From positions 62,001 through 126,000 of the forward strand of contig PKTN01000003.1 of assembly GCA_002869185.1 (NCBI GenBank): a DNA stretch of 64,000 bases. The letters are read 5' to 3'. A model generated the notes under the pieces. The model made no database searches. It had not been told where the DNA came from and worked only from the letters and a program-made list of their open reading frames with translations. The first letter of the stretch is position 1, and every line of letters begins with the position of its first letter. The translations under genes and the position numbers were made by a program. Source of the DNA: Denitrovibrio sp. (lineage in GTDB: Bacteria; Chrysiogenota; Deferribacteres; Deferribacterales; Geovibrionaceae). Below, one piece after another: positions 27,610 to 36,851 of the stretch.

Positions 27610-29250
27610 GTGCAGAAAATGTTTTTATTGAACCAAATAGCTAGAATTAGACCTAAAACACTTCAAAATAGATTGATTGTCATTATTATTGCCGTGATTT
27701 TATTCCTATTATCCATAACAGGTGTGCTATTCATCAACCTTACTTCAACCATCCTTAAAGAGCAGATAGGCAAAAGAGCTGTCCATATATCCAAGTCTAT
27801 AGCAGAGATGGAGGAGATACGTGATTTGATCCTCGCTAAAGACCCAGATGGAAAGCTTCAGGATATTGCCGAAAGAATAAGGAAGAAGATTGATGCGAAA
27901 TTTGTTGTTATAGGTGACAAAGATGGAATGAGGTATGCTCACCCCAACCCTGAGAAGCTTGGTCATAACATGATTGATGATGATGGCGACGACAATTCAC
28001 CTGCTTTAAAAGAGGGAAGGTCATACATTTCTCATGAAATAGGTTCACTAGGTCTTTCTATCAGAGGAAAAAGTCCAGTATTTGATATGGATGGAAATAT
28101 CGCAGGGATAGTATCTGTCGGGTATCTTATGGAAAATGTTCAGCACGTAATTTCCTCATACATTATTATTATTAAAGTATTTATAATGCTTATAATTTTT
28201 GTTGGTGTCTTTTGTGCTATCTATATCGCCAGAGGTGTTAAGTGGGCGATATTCGGGCTGGAACCAAAGGAGATCGCAAACCTTTTACAAGAGAAGAGCG
28301 CCATAATTGAATCTATACGTGAGGGTGTGGTCGCTGTTAACGAAACTGGGCACGTCAGCATGATAAACCAAGCTGCGATGAGTATGCTACATATCGATTC
28401 AGCAGAAGAAGCGCTTGGGCGCGCAGTTATAGAGATAGTGCCAGAGAGTGGCGTGTGTCAGGTGCTAGAAACTGCAAAGCCTGCGATGGATGTTGAATTG
28501 GAGATTAATAATACTCAGCTAATCGTAAATATTCTCCCAATCATGCATAAGGACGAGGTCGTTGGAGTAGTTTCGAGTTTTAGAAGAAAGGACGAGCTAC
28601 ATAAATTGGCTAAGGAGCTTTCTAGAGTTAAGGAATATTCCGAGATGCTCCGTGCGCAAAGTCATGAGTATTCTAATAAATTACACACAATAGCTGGGTT
28701 GTTGCAGATTGAAGCGTATAATGATGCTTTAGAGATGATCATTACAGAGGCTTCTGGATATCAGGATTTCGTAAAATTGATGACATCCACTATAACGGAT
28801 TCTGTCCTGTCTGCGATTATCATAGGCAAATATAATTACGCAAAAGAGCTCGGGATAGAGTTTAAGATAGACCCTGAAAGTAGTATGAGAGAGATCCCTG
28901 AGTATATAGATAGAGATAAGCTAGTAACTATACTCGGCAACCTTTTCAATAACGCTTTTGAAGCTCTCGCTGAGAGTGATAATAAATGCGTGAGACTAGC
29001 TATGACCGATCTAGGAAATGACCTCATCTTTGAAGTGGAAGATTCTGGTCTAGGTGTCAATGTCGAACCACAGGAGAAAATCTTTGAAAAGGACGTATCC
29101 ACCAAGGATAAATCGAATAGAGGGTATGGTTTGTTTATTGTTGGGAAGCATGTTCAAGAGATGGGTGGTAGTATTGAATTAGGTAAAAGTGAAATGGGCG
29201 GAGCGGCGTTCACCATAATAATCCCCAAAGAGAGGATGAATGATGAGTGA
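27610..29250 (+). CDS. CitA/DcuS-family sensor histidine kinase
   Basis: A 546-residue membrane kinase: TM1 (about 22-45), periplasmic PAS-like sensor (about 46-180), TM2 (about 185-207), a cytoplasmic PAS (about 225-330), then the family's Spo0B-like dimerisation segment with the phospho-His in RAQSHEYSNKLHTI and a HATPase domain (VEDSGLGV, GYGLFIVGKHV). Such kinases sense C4-dicarboxylates, citrate or similar acids outside the cell. The start is GTG 27610 or ATG 27619; neither has a clear ribosome-binding site. It overlaps the response regulator gene, its partner. Confidence 0.93.
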   Translation: MQKMFLLNQIARIRPKTLQNRLIVIIIAVILFLLSITGVLFINLTSTILKEQIGKRAVHISKSIAEMEEIRDLILAKDPDGKLQDIAERIRKKIDAKFVVIGDKDGMRYAHPNPEKLGHNMIDDDGDDNSPALKEGRSYISHEIGSLGLSIRGKSPVFDMDGNIAGIVSVGYLMENVQHVISSYIIIIKVFIMLIIFVGVFCAIYIARGVKWAIFGLEPKEIANLLQEKSAIIESIREGVVAVNETGHVSMINQAAMSMLHIDSAEEALGRAVIEIVPESGVCQVLETAKPAMDVELEINNTQLIVNILPIMHKDEVVGVVSSFRRKDELHKLAKELSRVKEYSEMLRAQSHEYSNKLHTIAGLLQIEAYNDALEMIITEASGYQDFVKLMTSTITDSVLSAIIIGKYNYAKELGIEFKIDPESSMREIPEYIDRDKLVTILGNLFNNAFEALAESDNKCVRLAMTDLGNDLIFEVEDSGLGVNVEPQEKIFEKDVSTKDKSNRGYGLFIVGKHVQEMGGSIELGKSEMGGAAFTIIIPKERMNDE

Positions 29251-29926
29251 TATTACTGTTTTGATTGTCGAAGACGATATCAAGATTTCTGAGATACATA
29301 AAATGTTTGTTCAAAAGGTAGAAGGGTTTAGCCTTTGTGGAATAGCTAACTCTATCTCTGATGCAGAAAAGATGATTGATATCCTTCAACCAGACTTGCT
29401 TCTTTTAGATCTCTACTTTCCAGAAGGGAGTGGGATGGAGCTACTTAGGGAGATTAGAGCTAGTAGTAAATCTTTAGACGTGATTCTTATCACTGCGGCT
29501 CAGGAGATGAAGGCATTGCAAGATGCTTTGCACGGCGGAGTTTACGACTATATAGTTAAACCTGTTATTTTCGAGCGTTTTGAAGAATCACTCCTTCAAT
29601 ATAAATCACATCAACAAAAGATAATTAATTCTGATTCCTTTGATCAAAAGGATATTGATGGCTATTTCCGTAGTCAGAAATCTACCGTGGATTATGCTGA
29701 TAATATTCCTAAAGGGATAGATCCTATCACATTGAAAAAGCTTAAAAAAAGACTCAAAGAGGCAGAGCTAAATGGGATGAGTGCAGAAGAGGTTGGTGAA
29801 CTTGTGGGGACAAGTAGGAGCACGGCAAGAAGATATCTTGAATATCTAATAAGTATAGATTATTTATATGCGGATCAGGTGTACGGAACTGTTGGTAGAC
29901 CTGAACGAAAATATTTTATGAAATAG
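29240..29926 (+). CDS. CitB/DcuR-family response regulator
   Basis: The 228-residue protein has a receiver domain (1-120; phospho-site in LLLDLYFPEGSG, KP motif IVKPVIF) and a CitB-type winged HTH (GMSAEEVGELVGTSRSTARRY). It overlaps the kinase by 11 bases, with ATG at 29240 or 29243. Targets are unknown; candidates are the divergent tricarboxylate-type transporter operon or the ato operon on either side. Confidence 0.92.
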   Translation: MMSDITVLIVEDDIKISEIHKMFVQKVEGFSLCGIANSISDAEKMIDILQPDLLLLDLYFPEGSGMELLREIRASSKSLDVILITAAQEMKALQDALHGGVYDYIVKPVIFERFEESLLQYKSHQQKIINSDSFDQKDIDGYFRSQKSTVDYADNIPKGIDPITLKKLKKRLKEAELNGMSAEEVGELVGTSRSTARRYLEYLISIDYLYADQVYGTVGRPERKYFMK

Positions 29927-29927
29927 A

Positions 29928-30602
29928 TTATAAGTAGTTTACTAAAGTGCTCAATGATTTAGCATGAGATTTTAATTGCTCTGTAATTTCTTTATCGTTC
30001 ATGTTTCGTATCCTTTCCACTGGTCCTGATATGGATAGCGCTCCGAATAGATCACCATTTTCATCATATATAGGGGTTGCGATAGCACCAAGATAGGCTT
30101 CTCTTTCACCATAAGTAATAGCATAACCCTGCATCTTTATATCTGCTAACTCATGGTCAGTCTCTGCAAGAATGACTTTACCTGCTGCCCCTTGATCAAG
30201 AGGTAGTGCCTGACCAACTGTCACACTATGCCTTAATGGAGACTTGCTTTCTATTCTCATTATGCATTTTCGTGAATCGTTCTCGTGCTTATAAAGTGAG
30301 ACTGTTTCGTTGGATAATTCCATCATCTGGTTTAGTATTTTCCAGATAGAATCGTAGACTTTATTTGCAGAAAGATATATGCCTGCAACTTCGAGCATCT
30401 TTATGCCTAAACGGTATCTGCCAGTAACAGTGTCTTTGCTGAGAAATCCATTATTACAGAGTGTGGTGCATAGCCTATGTAGACTCGGTTTTGATAGATC
30501 CATCCGCTCGTGTAGCTCCGCAAGAGAAAGATCAACGTCTGAAGAAGTAAAACATCCGACTATTTGAAGCGCTTTGTCTACGCTGGTGTTACTTATTGTC
30601 AA
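29928..30602 (-). CDS. IclR-family transcriptional regulator
   Basis: A 224-residue regulator with an N-terminal winged HTH (about 5-65; recognition segment DLSKPSLHRLC) and a C-terminal effector-binding IclR domain (RHSVTVGQALPLDQGAAGKV, AIATPIYDENGDLFGALSIS). It overlaps the lyase gene upstream by 14 bases, making a CoA-transferase/lyase/regulator operon. A close paralogue lies at 47329-48003. It probably controls this operon and the divergent transporter through the ATGAAA-type palindrome at 32874. Confidence 0.92.
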   Translation of the reverse strand: MTISNTSVDKALQIVGCFTSSDVDLSLAELHERMDLSKPSLHRLCTTLCNNGFLSKDTVTGRYRLGIKMLEVAGIYLSANKVYDSIWKILNQMMELSNETVSLYKHENDSRKCIMRIESKSPLRHSVTVGQALPLDQGAAGKVILAETDHELADIKMQGYAITYGEREAYLGAIATPIYDENGDLFGALSISGPVERIRNMNDKEITEQLKSHAKSLSTLVNYL

Positions 30603-31512
30603 TTAATCCCTCCAGAAGTCCAAGCTTGTTGAATAAACTATAGTTTTTTGAAACTATGCCTGTGAAATCTTTGCCAAATAATGCTCTGGCTGTGGTAGCT
30701 GCATCTATTATCTCTTTAAGTTTGATCTCTTTTAAATAACCTAGGGAGTGTAGCATGTGTAAAAGATCTTCTGTAGGGAGATTTCCCGGAGCATCAGGCA
30801 TGAAAGGGCATCCTCCCATTCCAGCAACAGAGGAATCTATCACTGTGACATTTGAATGAATAGCTGCTAAAACATTTGCCATCCCCATGCCGAAGGTGTC
30901 GTGTAGGTGGATTCCTAGGCGTAAGCTATCTGTAGCATCATATACTTTATTGCAAATATTCTTAATCATCCCCGGTGTCGCAAAACCAGAAGTGTCTGAT
31001 AGACCTATTTCGTCTGCACCTGCATCCTTATAGGCTTGTGATATCTCGGTGATAATTTCTATGTTTGGCATCCCTTTGAAATGGCAACCGAAAGCGGCTT
31101 GGATTCCAGCACGAACCATAACTCCTTCGCCTCTTGCTGTTTTTATCATATCTAATATTGTAGGCATAGCCTCATTTATGCTTTTACCTGTATTCTCTTT
31201 ATTGTGTTCGTCGCTAGCTGATATAGAGATATTCAGTAGTTTGACTTTGGACTCAAGGGCACGTTCCAAACCTCGCTGGTTAAGGACTAACCCTGAGAAG
31301 AGGACATCATTATTGTCAGCATAATGTTTGAATAGTTCATCTACTCCAGCCATCTGCGGTACACGTTTTTCGTTCACAAACGAACCTAGCTGAACCCTAT
31401 CCAAACCTGCATCTAGTAGCTGGTCTATTAGCCTTATCTTATCCTCAAGACTTAGACATATGTAATTACTTTGTAGACCTTCTCTCAGTCCGACCTCTTC
31501 TATCTGTATCAT
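30589..31512 (-). CDS. Hydroxymethylglutaryl-CoA lyase family enzyme
   Basis: A 307-residue DRE-TIM metallolyase. It has VGLREGLQSN at the N-terminus (catalytic Arg and metal-binding region), the metal-ligand HxH in GIHLHDTFG, and the mobile-loop Cys in AGMGGCPFMPDAPGNLPTED, all matching HMG-CoA lyase. Expected reaction: HMG-CoA to acetyl-CoA plus acetoacetate. Relatives act on citramalyl-CoA and similar thioesters, so the acyl group is not proven. It is encoded directly after a CoA transferase that would make the thioester. Confidence 0.88.
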   Translation of the reverse strand: MIQIEEVGLREGLQSNYICLSLEDKIRLIDQLLDAGLDRVQLGSFVNEKRVPQMAGVDELFKHYADNNDVLFSGLVLNQRGLERALESKVKLLNISISASDEHNKENTGKSINEAMPTILDMIKTARGEGVMVRAGIQAAFGCHFKGMPNIEIITEISQAYKDAGADEIGLSDTSGFATPGMIKNICNKVYDATDSLRLGIHLHDTFGMGMANVLAAIHSNVTVIDSSVAGMGGCPFMPDAPGNLPTEDLLHMLHSLGYLKEIKLKEIIDAATTARALFGKDFTGIVSKNYSLFNKLGLLEGLIDNK

Positions 31513-32696
31513 TATAAATCTCCGAGAATATTTTTATCGATAAGCTCGTTAACCTGGTTTTCGTTGAAACCATATGAGTTTAGTATATCCATAGCACCTT
31601 CATTCATCTTTGGTGGTTGATGGCGGATAGTGGAATATCTGTCACCAATACGCACAGGTAGTGATGGTAGTTTAGAGGTTAGCCCATCACCTAGCTCTGT
31701 TTCAACAAGGTTCCCCTCTGCGTTCATTTGTGGGTCATTGAAAAGATCACCAGGTTTTTTAACCTCTGCAAATGGTATCTTTGCCTGCTCAGCCTTAAGA
31801 AGTATATCACTAGAAGTCATTTTAAGAAACTTGTCAGCCAAATCAGGAACTAGAAAATCCCTCTGAAAAATACGTTGAGAGTTTGTTATCAGTCGTTCAT
31901 CGGATAAGATGTCGTCAAATTCGAATATCGCACAAAATCGTGTCCAGTGTCGGTCGCTGGTTATCCCTATGAATATCTGCTCGTTGTCCTTACTGCGAAA
32001 TAAATCATAAACAGCCCAAGCTCTTGCTCTCTCTGGCATAGGGTTCATTGCTGTCCCTGTTATAGCCTCACCAGCCATATGTTGACCCATAAGAAATCCA
32101 GCAGATTCAAATAGTGTGGAGATAACTTTAGTACCTTTGCCTGTAGTGACCCTTTCGTAGAGGGCGGTTATGATCCCCATTGCTGCATATGAACCACCCA
32201 TCACGTCAAGAATAGATGCACCAGCTCTGAGAGGTCTTCCGTTAGGACCTGTCATATAGGCAAGCCCAGACATCATCTGGATAACTTCGTCGAGTGCTGA
32301 GCGTTTTTCATATGGTCCGGGCATAAAACCTTTCATTGAGCAGAATATAATCTTGTTATTAATCTCTTTCACTACGTCATACCCAAAACCAAGCCTTTCT
32401 ATAGTACCGGGTGCGAAATTTTCTATGAAAACATCTGATTGTTTGACCATCTCGGCTATTGTTTCTTTTCCAGCATCTGACTTAAGGTCTATACATAGGC
32501 TCCTTTTATTTCGGTTATAGAATGGAAAAAAACCTCTAGCAAAACCTTTTAAGCGTCTAGTGTCATCTCCATCTTTCTTTTCTACGCGGATAACTTCAGC
32601 ACCAAGATCAGCTAAGATAAGACCACAAGCTGGTCCCATTACATTCTGACTGAGTTCTAAAATTTTTATCCCCTTGAGTGGCAGTTGCTGGTTCAT
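31512..32696 (-). CDS. Family III (CaiB/BaiF) acyl-CoA transferase
   Basis: A 394-residue class III CoA transferase. It has ILELSQNVMGPACGLILADL with ADLGAEVIRVEK, NRNKRSLCIDLK, ENFAPGTIERLGFGY, the catalytic Asp in SALDEVIQMMSG and GASILDVMGGSYA. It transfers CoA, usually from succinyl-CoA or acetyl-CoA, to a carboxylic acid. Adjacent genes for an HMG-CoA-lyase-like enzyme (1-base overlap) and a tricarboxylate-type uptake system suggest a branched di- or tricarboxylate such as 3-hydroxy-3-methylglutarate or citramalate. Confidence 0.9.
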   Translation of the reverse strand: MNQQLPLKGIKILELSQNVMGPACGLILADLGAEVIRVEKKDGDDTRRLKGFARGFFPFYNRNKRSLCIDLKSDAGKETIAEMVKQSDVFIENFAPGTIERLGFGYDVVKEINNKIIFCSMKGFMPGPYEKRSALDEVIQMMSGLAYMTGPNGRPLRAGASILDVMGGSYAAMGIITALYERVTTGKGTKVISTLFESAGFLMGQHMAGEAITGTAMNPMPERARAWAVYDLFRSKDNEQIFIGITSDRHWTRFCAIFEFDDILSDERLITNSQRIFQRDFLVPDLADKFLKMTSSDILLKAEQAKIPFAEVKKPGDLFNDPQMNAEGNLVETELGDGLTSKLPSLPVRIGDRYSTIRHQPPKMNEGAMDILNSYGFNENQVNELIDKNILGDL

Positions 32697-32737
32697 GATT
32701 AAATATCCTTAAAATATGTTTTGGTATGTGGAATGCT

Positions 32738-32893
32738 GTTTCATATGATAATATCAATGGGTCGTTTGTCAATGAAAAATCTGATGAATTTTATGAACAA
32801 AATAAACTTTAAACTTTAAATTCAGAGTATCTCCAGAAACTTTACTTATCCTCCATTTATAATATTGTTCTATATGAAACAAGATTATTTCAT
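32738..32893. promoter_or_regulatory. Divergent control region with IclR-type palindrome
   Basis: ATGAAA-N8-TTTCAT is a perfect inverted repeat at 32874-32893, upstream of tctC. The reverse of its left arm, GTTTCATAT, recurs at 32738-32746 near the CoA transferase gene. The arrangement suits one regulator (probably the IclR protein encoded at 29928) acting on both divergent operons. Confidence 0.45.
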
Positions 32894-32941
32894 TTAGTGT
32901 TTCGTATTAAAGCGTGGCACTTAATAATTCAGGAGGTTCTT

Positions 32942-33934
32942 ATGAAAAGTTTAGGAAAGACAATTAAATTAGGATTTTTTGCTATTTTAGCAGGGGTCGC
33001 ATTTATCGCAGCATCATTTCAGCCAGCTCAGGCTGCTGATGTTGATGAGATTCACTTCCTCATCCCTGGTGGCGCAGGTGGTGGTTGGGACGGTACAGCA
33101 AGAGGTGTTGGTAAAGCACTCCTTGATTCTGGACTAGTTAAGAAAGTAAGCTTTGAGAACATGTCAGGTGGCGGTGGCGGTAAAGCTATCAACCATATTA
33201 TCTCTACAGCTCACAGACAAAAGAATACCGTGATGGTAAACTCAACACCTATAGTTATTCGTTCACTCACAAAAGTTTTCCCTCAGTCATTCCGTGACCT
33301 TACACCTGTAGCTGCAGTTATAGCAGATTACGCAGCTTTTGTTGTTCCTGATGACTCAAAATATACAAGCTGGGATCAAGTAATGGCTGATTTCAAGAAA
33401 GACCCTAACAGCGTAAAGATTGGTGGTGGTTCTGTAAGGGGTGGTATGGACCATCTTGTACCTGCAATGGCTATCAAAGCAGGCGGTGGGGATCCACTTG
33501 ATCTTAGATACATAGCATATGACGCTGGTGGAAAAGCTATGGCTGGACTTCTTTCTGGAGATACTCAAGTACTAGCTACTGGATATGGTGAGGCTATTGG
33601 TCTTGCTAAGCAGGGTGAAGTAAGAATCCTTGCTGTAACATCAGAAGATCGTCTTGCTTCTGCTCCTAAAACTCAGACTCTTAAAGAGCAAGGTTTTGAC
33701 GTAGTTTTCGCTAACTGGAGAGGTTTCTTCGGTCCTCCAAAACTTTCTGAAGCTAGACAAGCAGAACTTCAGTCTGTTCTAGAGAAGATGTATAAGACAT
33801 CTGAGTGGGAAGATATTCGCACAAAACGTGGCTGGCAGAACCTTTACAAGCCAGGGAAAGAGTTCGTAAGCTTCCTCGAAGATCAAGAGCTTAAGATTGG
33901 TGGAATTATGCGCGAGCTTGGTTTTATCAAATAA
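32942..33934 (+). CDS. tctC: Tripartite tricarboxylate transporter, substrate-binding protein TctC
   Basis: This 330-residue periplasmic protein has a signal peptide (about 1-32, ending QPAQA). It has the Bug/TctC family features IPGGAGGGWDGTARGVG and FENMSGGGGGKAIN, and a C-terminal LLSGDTQVLATGYGEAI stretch. The ATG at 32942 follows AGGAGG. It captures carboxylates such as citrate, tricarballylate or related acids for the TctAB membrane subunits encoded downstream. Confidence 0.94.
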   Translation: MKSLGKTIKLGFFAILAGVAFIAASFQPAQAADVDEIHFLIPGGAGGGWDGTARGVGKALLDSGLVKKVSFENMSGGGGGKAINHIISTAHRQKNTVMVNSTPIVIRSLTKVFPQSFRDLTPVAAVIADYAAFVVPDDSKYTSWDQVMADFKKDPNSVKIGGGSVRGGMDHLVPAMAIKAGGGDPLDLRYIAYDAGGKAMAGLLSGDTQVLATGYGEAIGLAKQGEVRILAVTSEDRLASAPKTQTLKEQGFDVVFANWRGFFGPPKLSEARQAELQSVLEKMYKTSEWEDIRTKRGWQNLYKPGKEFVSFLEDQELKIGGIMRELGFIK

Positions 33935-33996
33935 TATTAATAATATAATAGTTTGGCGGTACATTTGTGCCGCCTTTATTCGTAAAGGAGATTCTT

Positions 33997-34476
33997 ATGG
34001 CTAGGGAAAAACTCGGCGCATTTTTAATGCTTATCTTCTCGGTAGCATACGGGGTTGGCGCTTTCAGTATCCCACTTAGTTTTCTTGCTCAGAGGGAAAC
34101 TTTTACCTCAAGAACAATGCCGATGGCACTTAGTGTTATTGGTATAATATTTTCTCTGATGATAATTATATTGCCTACTATCGATGAGGCAGGAAAGGAG
34201 ACTTTCGGAACCACGATAAAAGGGATGGAATTTAAAAAGACAACATACCTGATACTACTTATGATTGGCTACGGGCTGATCATGAAGTGGATAGGTTTTA
34301 TCATAGCTTCTGCAATTTTTCTCATTATAGGCTTCCGAATCTTAGGTGAGAAGAGGATTAAGGTTCTTATACTTGGGTCTATACCTCTTGTATGTGCACT
34401 TTGGATTATAATGTCACTATTGCTTGGTGTATACATTGCGCCGGGCGAGATATTCTACATGATGGGGATAATATAA
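33997..34476 (+). CDS. tctB: Tripartite tricarboxylate transporter, small membrane subunit TctB
   Basis: A 159-residue protein with four hydrophobic helices. Starting at ATG 33997 (AAAGGAG upstream) it matches the position and size of TctB between the binding protein and the large permease. The stop overlaps the tctA start (TAATG). TctB proteins are poorly conserved, so the assignment leans on context. Confidence 0.88.
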   Translation: MAREKLGAFLMLIFSVAYGVGAFSIPLSFLAQRETFTSRTMPMALSVIGIIFSLMIIILPTIDEAGKETFGTTIKGMEFKKTTYLILLMIGYGLIMKWIGFIIASAIFLIIGFRILGEKRIKVLILGSIPLVCALWIIMSLLLGVYIAPGEIFYMMGII

Positions 34477-36005
34477 TGTTTGAAACAATGATGTCAGGAA
34501 TGTGGACAGGTATGACTGCCACGTTTATCCCTATAAACATAATGATGGTTCTTTTCGGTTGTTTTATGGGAAGTTTCATCGGTATGATGCCAGGTCTTGG
34601 TCCTATTACGGCTGTTGCACTTATGATTCCTATTACATACGGACTTGACCCTACAACAGGTATGGTTCTTCTGTCTGGTGTTTACTATGGTGCGATATTT
34701 GGTGGTTCTACATCATCTATCCTTATTAATGAACCGGGTGAGGCGGCTACAGTTGCTACTGCTATTGATGGTTATCCACTCGCTAGACAGGGTAAACCTG
34801 GGAAGGCACTCGCTATCGCGGCATACTCATCATTCTCTGGTGGTACTATTGCGGTTATTATTATGATGTTTTTTGCTCCACTGTTAGCTTCAATATCTAA
34901 AGGCTTTCAATCTGTCGATTATTTTGCTCTTATGATACTAGGTCTGACCGCTGTTTCTGCTTTTGCAGGGAAGGGTGGTTTTGCTAAAGCTATGCTTATG
35001 ACTATCCTAGGTTTGATGCTCTCCACTGTCGGAACAGATCAGACATCAGGAACACAAAGATACACATTCGGCTCTTTGGAGCTTCTTGACGGTATAGAAT
35101 TCCTTATGCTAGCTATGGCTACATTTGCTCTAACTGAAGCGTTGCTTCTAGTTCTGAGAAGGGATGAATGCTCAGATAGTCTTAATCCTAAGAGTATAGG
35201 GTTCAAAGACCTAAAGGTAACCAAAAAAGAGTTTAAACTTATCGCACCGACTATTGCACGTTCGTCAATTCTCGGATTTTTAGTTGGAGTTCTCCCTGGT
35301 GCAGGGGCGACGCTCGGTTCATTCATGTCTTATGGTATGGAAAGAAATCTCGCTCCTAAAGAGGAGCAGGAAAAGTTTGGTAAGGGTAGCCTTCGTGGAT
35401 TATCTGCACCTGAGACAGGTAATAATGCTGCGAGTACAGGTTCTTTTGTTCCACTTTTGACACTTGGAATACCTGGGTCAGGTACAACAGCTGTTATGCT
35501 TGGTGCTCTTGTTGCTTATGGTATAGAGCCAGGTCCTAGACTTTTTGTAGACAGACCAGAGGTTTTCTGGGGTGTAATCATGTCTATGTATCTAGGGAAC
35601 GTATTCCTCCTAGTGCTTAATCTACCGCTAATCCCATACTTCGCAAGGTTGCTTGCTATCCCTAGGGTGATCATGATTCCATGTATCCTCTTCTTCTCTT
35701 TGATGGGAGTGTACTTGATCACTTTTAACTCTTTTGATATCCAGATGATGGTTATCTTCTGTGTTGTAGCACTATTCCTGAGGTTAATGAACATGCCTAT
35801 GGCTCCCCTGCTATTGGGCTTTATCCTTGGTGGGCTTATGGAAGACAACCTTAGACGTGGGCTTTCGATATACGATAACTCAATATCTTTTATGTGGGAG
35901 CGTCCGTTGACACTTGGCATAAATATTGTGACTCTTATCGTTCTCTTTTTCCCACTGATTAGGTCGACCTTAGGCGGACTTAAATCAAGAGTAATGGCTT
36001 CGTAA
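34476..36005 (+). CDS. tctA: Tripartite tricarboxylate transporter, large permease subunit TctA
   Basis: A 509-residue membrane protein with about 12 helices and the duplicated signatures of TctA: GSFIGMMPGLGPITAVALM, YYGAIFGGSTSSILINEPG near the start, and GVLPGAGATLGSFMSYG with TLGIPGSGTTAVMLGALVAY later. It forms the ion-coupled channel of the uptake system. A terminator follows. Confidence 0.96.
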   Translation: MFETMMSGMWTGMTATFIPINIMMVLFGCFMGSFIGMMPGLGPITAVALMIPITYGLDPTTGMVLLSGVYYGAIFGGSTSSILINEPGEAATVATAIDGYPLARQGKPGKALAIAAYSSFSGGTIAVIIMMFFAPLLASISKGFQSVDYFALMILGLTAVSAFAGKGGFAKAMLMTILGLMLSTVGTDQTSGTQRYTFGSLELLDGIEFLMLAMATFALTEALLLVLRRDECSDSLNPKSIGFKDLKVTKKEFKLIAPTIARSSILGFLVGVLPGAGATLGSFMSYGMERNLAPKEEQEKFGKGSLRGLSAPETGNNAASTGSFVPLLTLGIPGSGTTAVMLGALVAYGIEPGPRLFVDRPEVFWGVIMSMYLGNVFLLVLNLPLIPYFARLLAIPRVIMIPCILFFSLMGVYLITFNSFDIQMMVIFCVVALFLRLMNMPMAPLLLGFILGGLMEDNLRRGLSIYDNSISFMWERPLTLGINIVTLIVLFFPLIRSTLGGLKSRVMAS

Positions 36006-36030
36006 GTTGCTTGATAATAAAATAACAAAA

Positions 36031-36060
36031 GCCCGAGGTTTTCAAGCTTCGGGTTTTTTT
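36031..36060 (+). terminator. Intrinsic terminator of the tct operon
   Basis: CCCGAG pairs with TTCGGG around an 8-base loop and is followed by seven Ts. Confidence 0.8.
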
Positions 36061-36073
36061 GGTGGGAGTATGC

Positions 36074-36796
36074 ATGAGTGATGATATATTGATTATTACC
36101 GTTATGTCCTTTATTAGTGGAACGGTGACTGCGGCTCTTGGTTTCGGTGCAGGTTTGGTGCTGACTCCTCTGCTGACATTCTTAATGCCTATCAAACAGG
36201 CTCTCGCTGTGAGTGCTCTCGTCTTTCTAGTTACTTCTGCATCTAAAGCATACATTTATCGAAAAGAGATAGTTAAACGTGTGTATGTAAAAGGATTGTC
36301 CATGTCTATAATGGGGTTAGTTGTTGGTGGTTTTAGTGTTTCAGTGATTAATCCATTCTATCTTGAAAAATTTCTTGGGCTGGCACTCCTCTATTTTGCA
36401 GTTAATGCGATCCGTAGAAAGGATGAGACAAAATCACTTATTCCAAGTTTTATGTTTCCTGTGATGGGTGGATTTATGTCTATTATGACTCATGCGGGCG
36501 GAGCATTCTTTTTCAAATATTGCAGGCTGAATAGTTTGGATAGGATGCAGACAGTGGGGACTCTTGCAGGAGTACACTTCACTCTAAATATTATGAAAGC
36601 GATCTTTTTTACAGTATCAGGTTTTGCAGCTAGCTCGTATATATATACTCTTATCCCTGCTTATATTGCGTCTATAGCAGGTACGAACTTAGGTCGATAT
36701 ATTCTAAAAAATCACTTAGATGAAGATCTATTTGCAAAAGGGGTAGGTGCACTACTTATAATTTTGTCATTTAAATTCTTGTTTTTAACAAGTTAA
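36074..36796 (+). CDS. TauE/SafE-family permease (first copy)
   Basis: A 240-residue membrane protein with about 8 hydrophobic helices. The family signature GTVTAALGFGAGLVLTPLL lies near the N-terminus and MSIMTHAGGAFFFKY in the middle. Relatives export sulfite, sulfoacetate or other small sulfur-containing anions, but many are uncharacterised. It lies between the tct operon and a periplasmic rhodanese gene, and a second family member lies at 48977-49720. Confidence 0.88.
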   Translation: MSDDILIITVMSFISGTVTAALGFGAGLVLTPLLTFLMPIKQALAVSALVFLVTSASKAYIYRKEIVKRVYVKGLSMSIMGLVVGGFSVSVINPFYLEKFLGLALLYFAVNAIRRKDETKSLIPSFMFPVMGGFMSIMTHAGGAFFFKYCRLNSLDRMQTVGTLAGVHFTLNIMKAIFFTVSGFAASSYIYTLIPAYIASIAGTNLGRYILKNHLDEDLFAKGVGALLIILSFKFLFLTS

Positions 36797-36800
36797 TATA

Positions 36801-36830
36801 AAAAAGGGCACCAGTTGGCACCCTTTATAT
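36801..36830. terminator. Bidirectional terminator-like hairpin
   Basis: AAAGGG (36803-36808) and CCCTTT (36821-36826), plus an inner CC/GG pair, form a stem between the convergent permease and rhodanese genes. Confidence 0.55.
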
Positions 36831-36851
36831 TTAATACTAATCTAATTTAGA

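Noticed and set aside
35516..36028. 170-codon open frame opposite tctA
   Set aside because: It runs antisense to a well-supported permease gene and has no recognisable domains.
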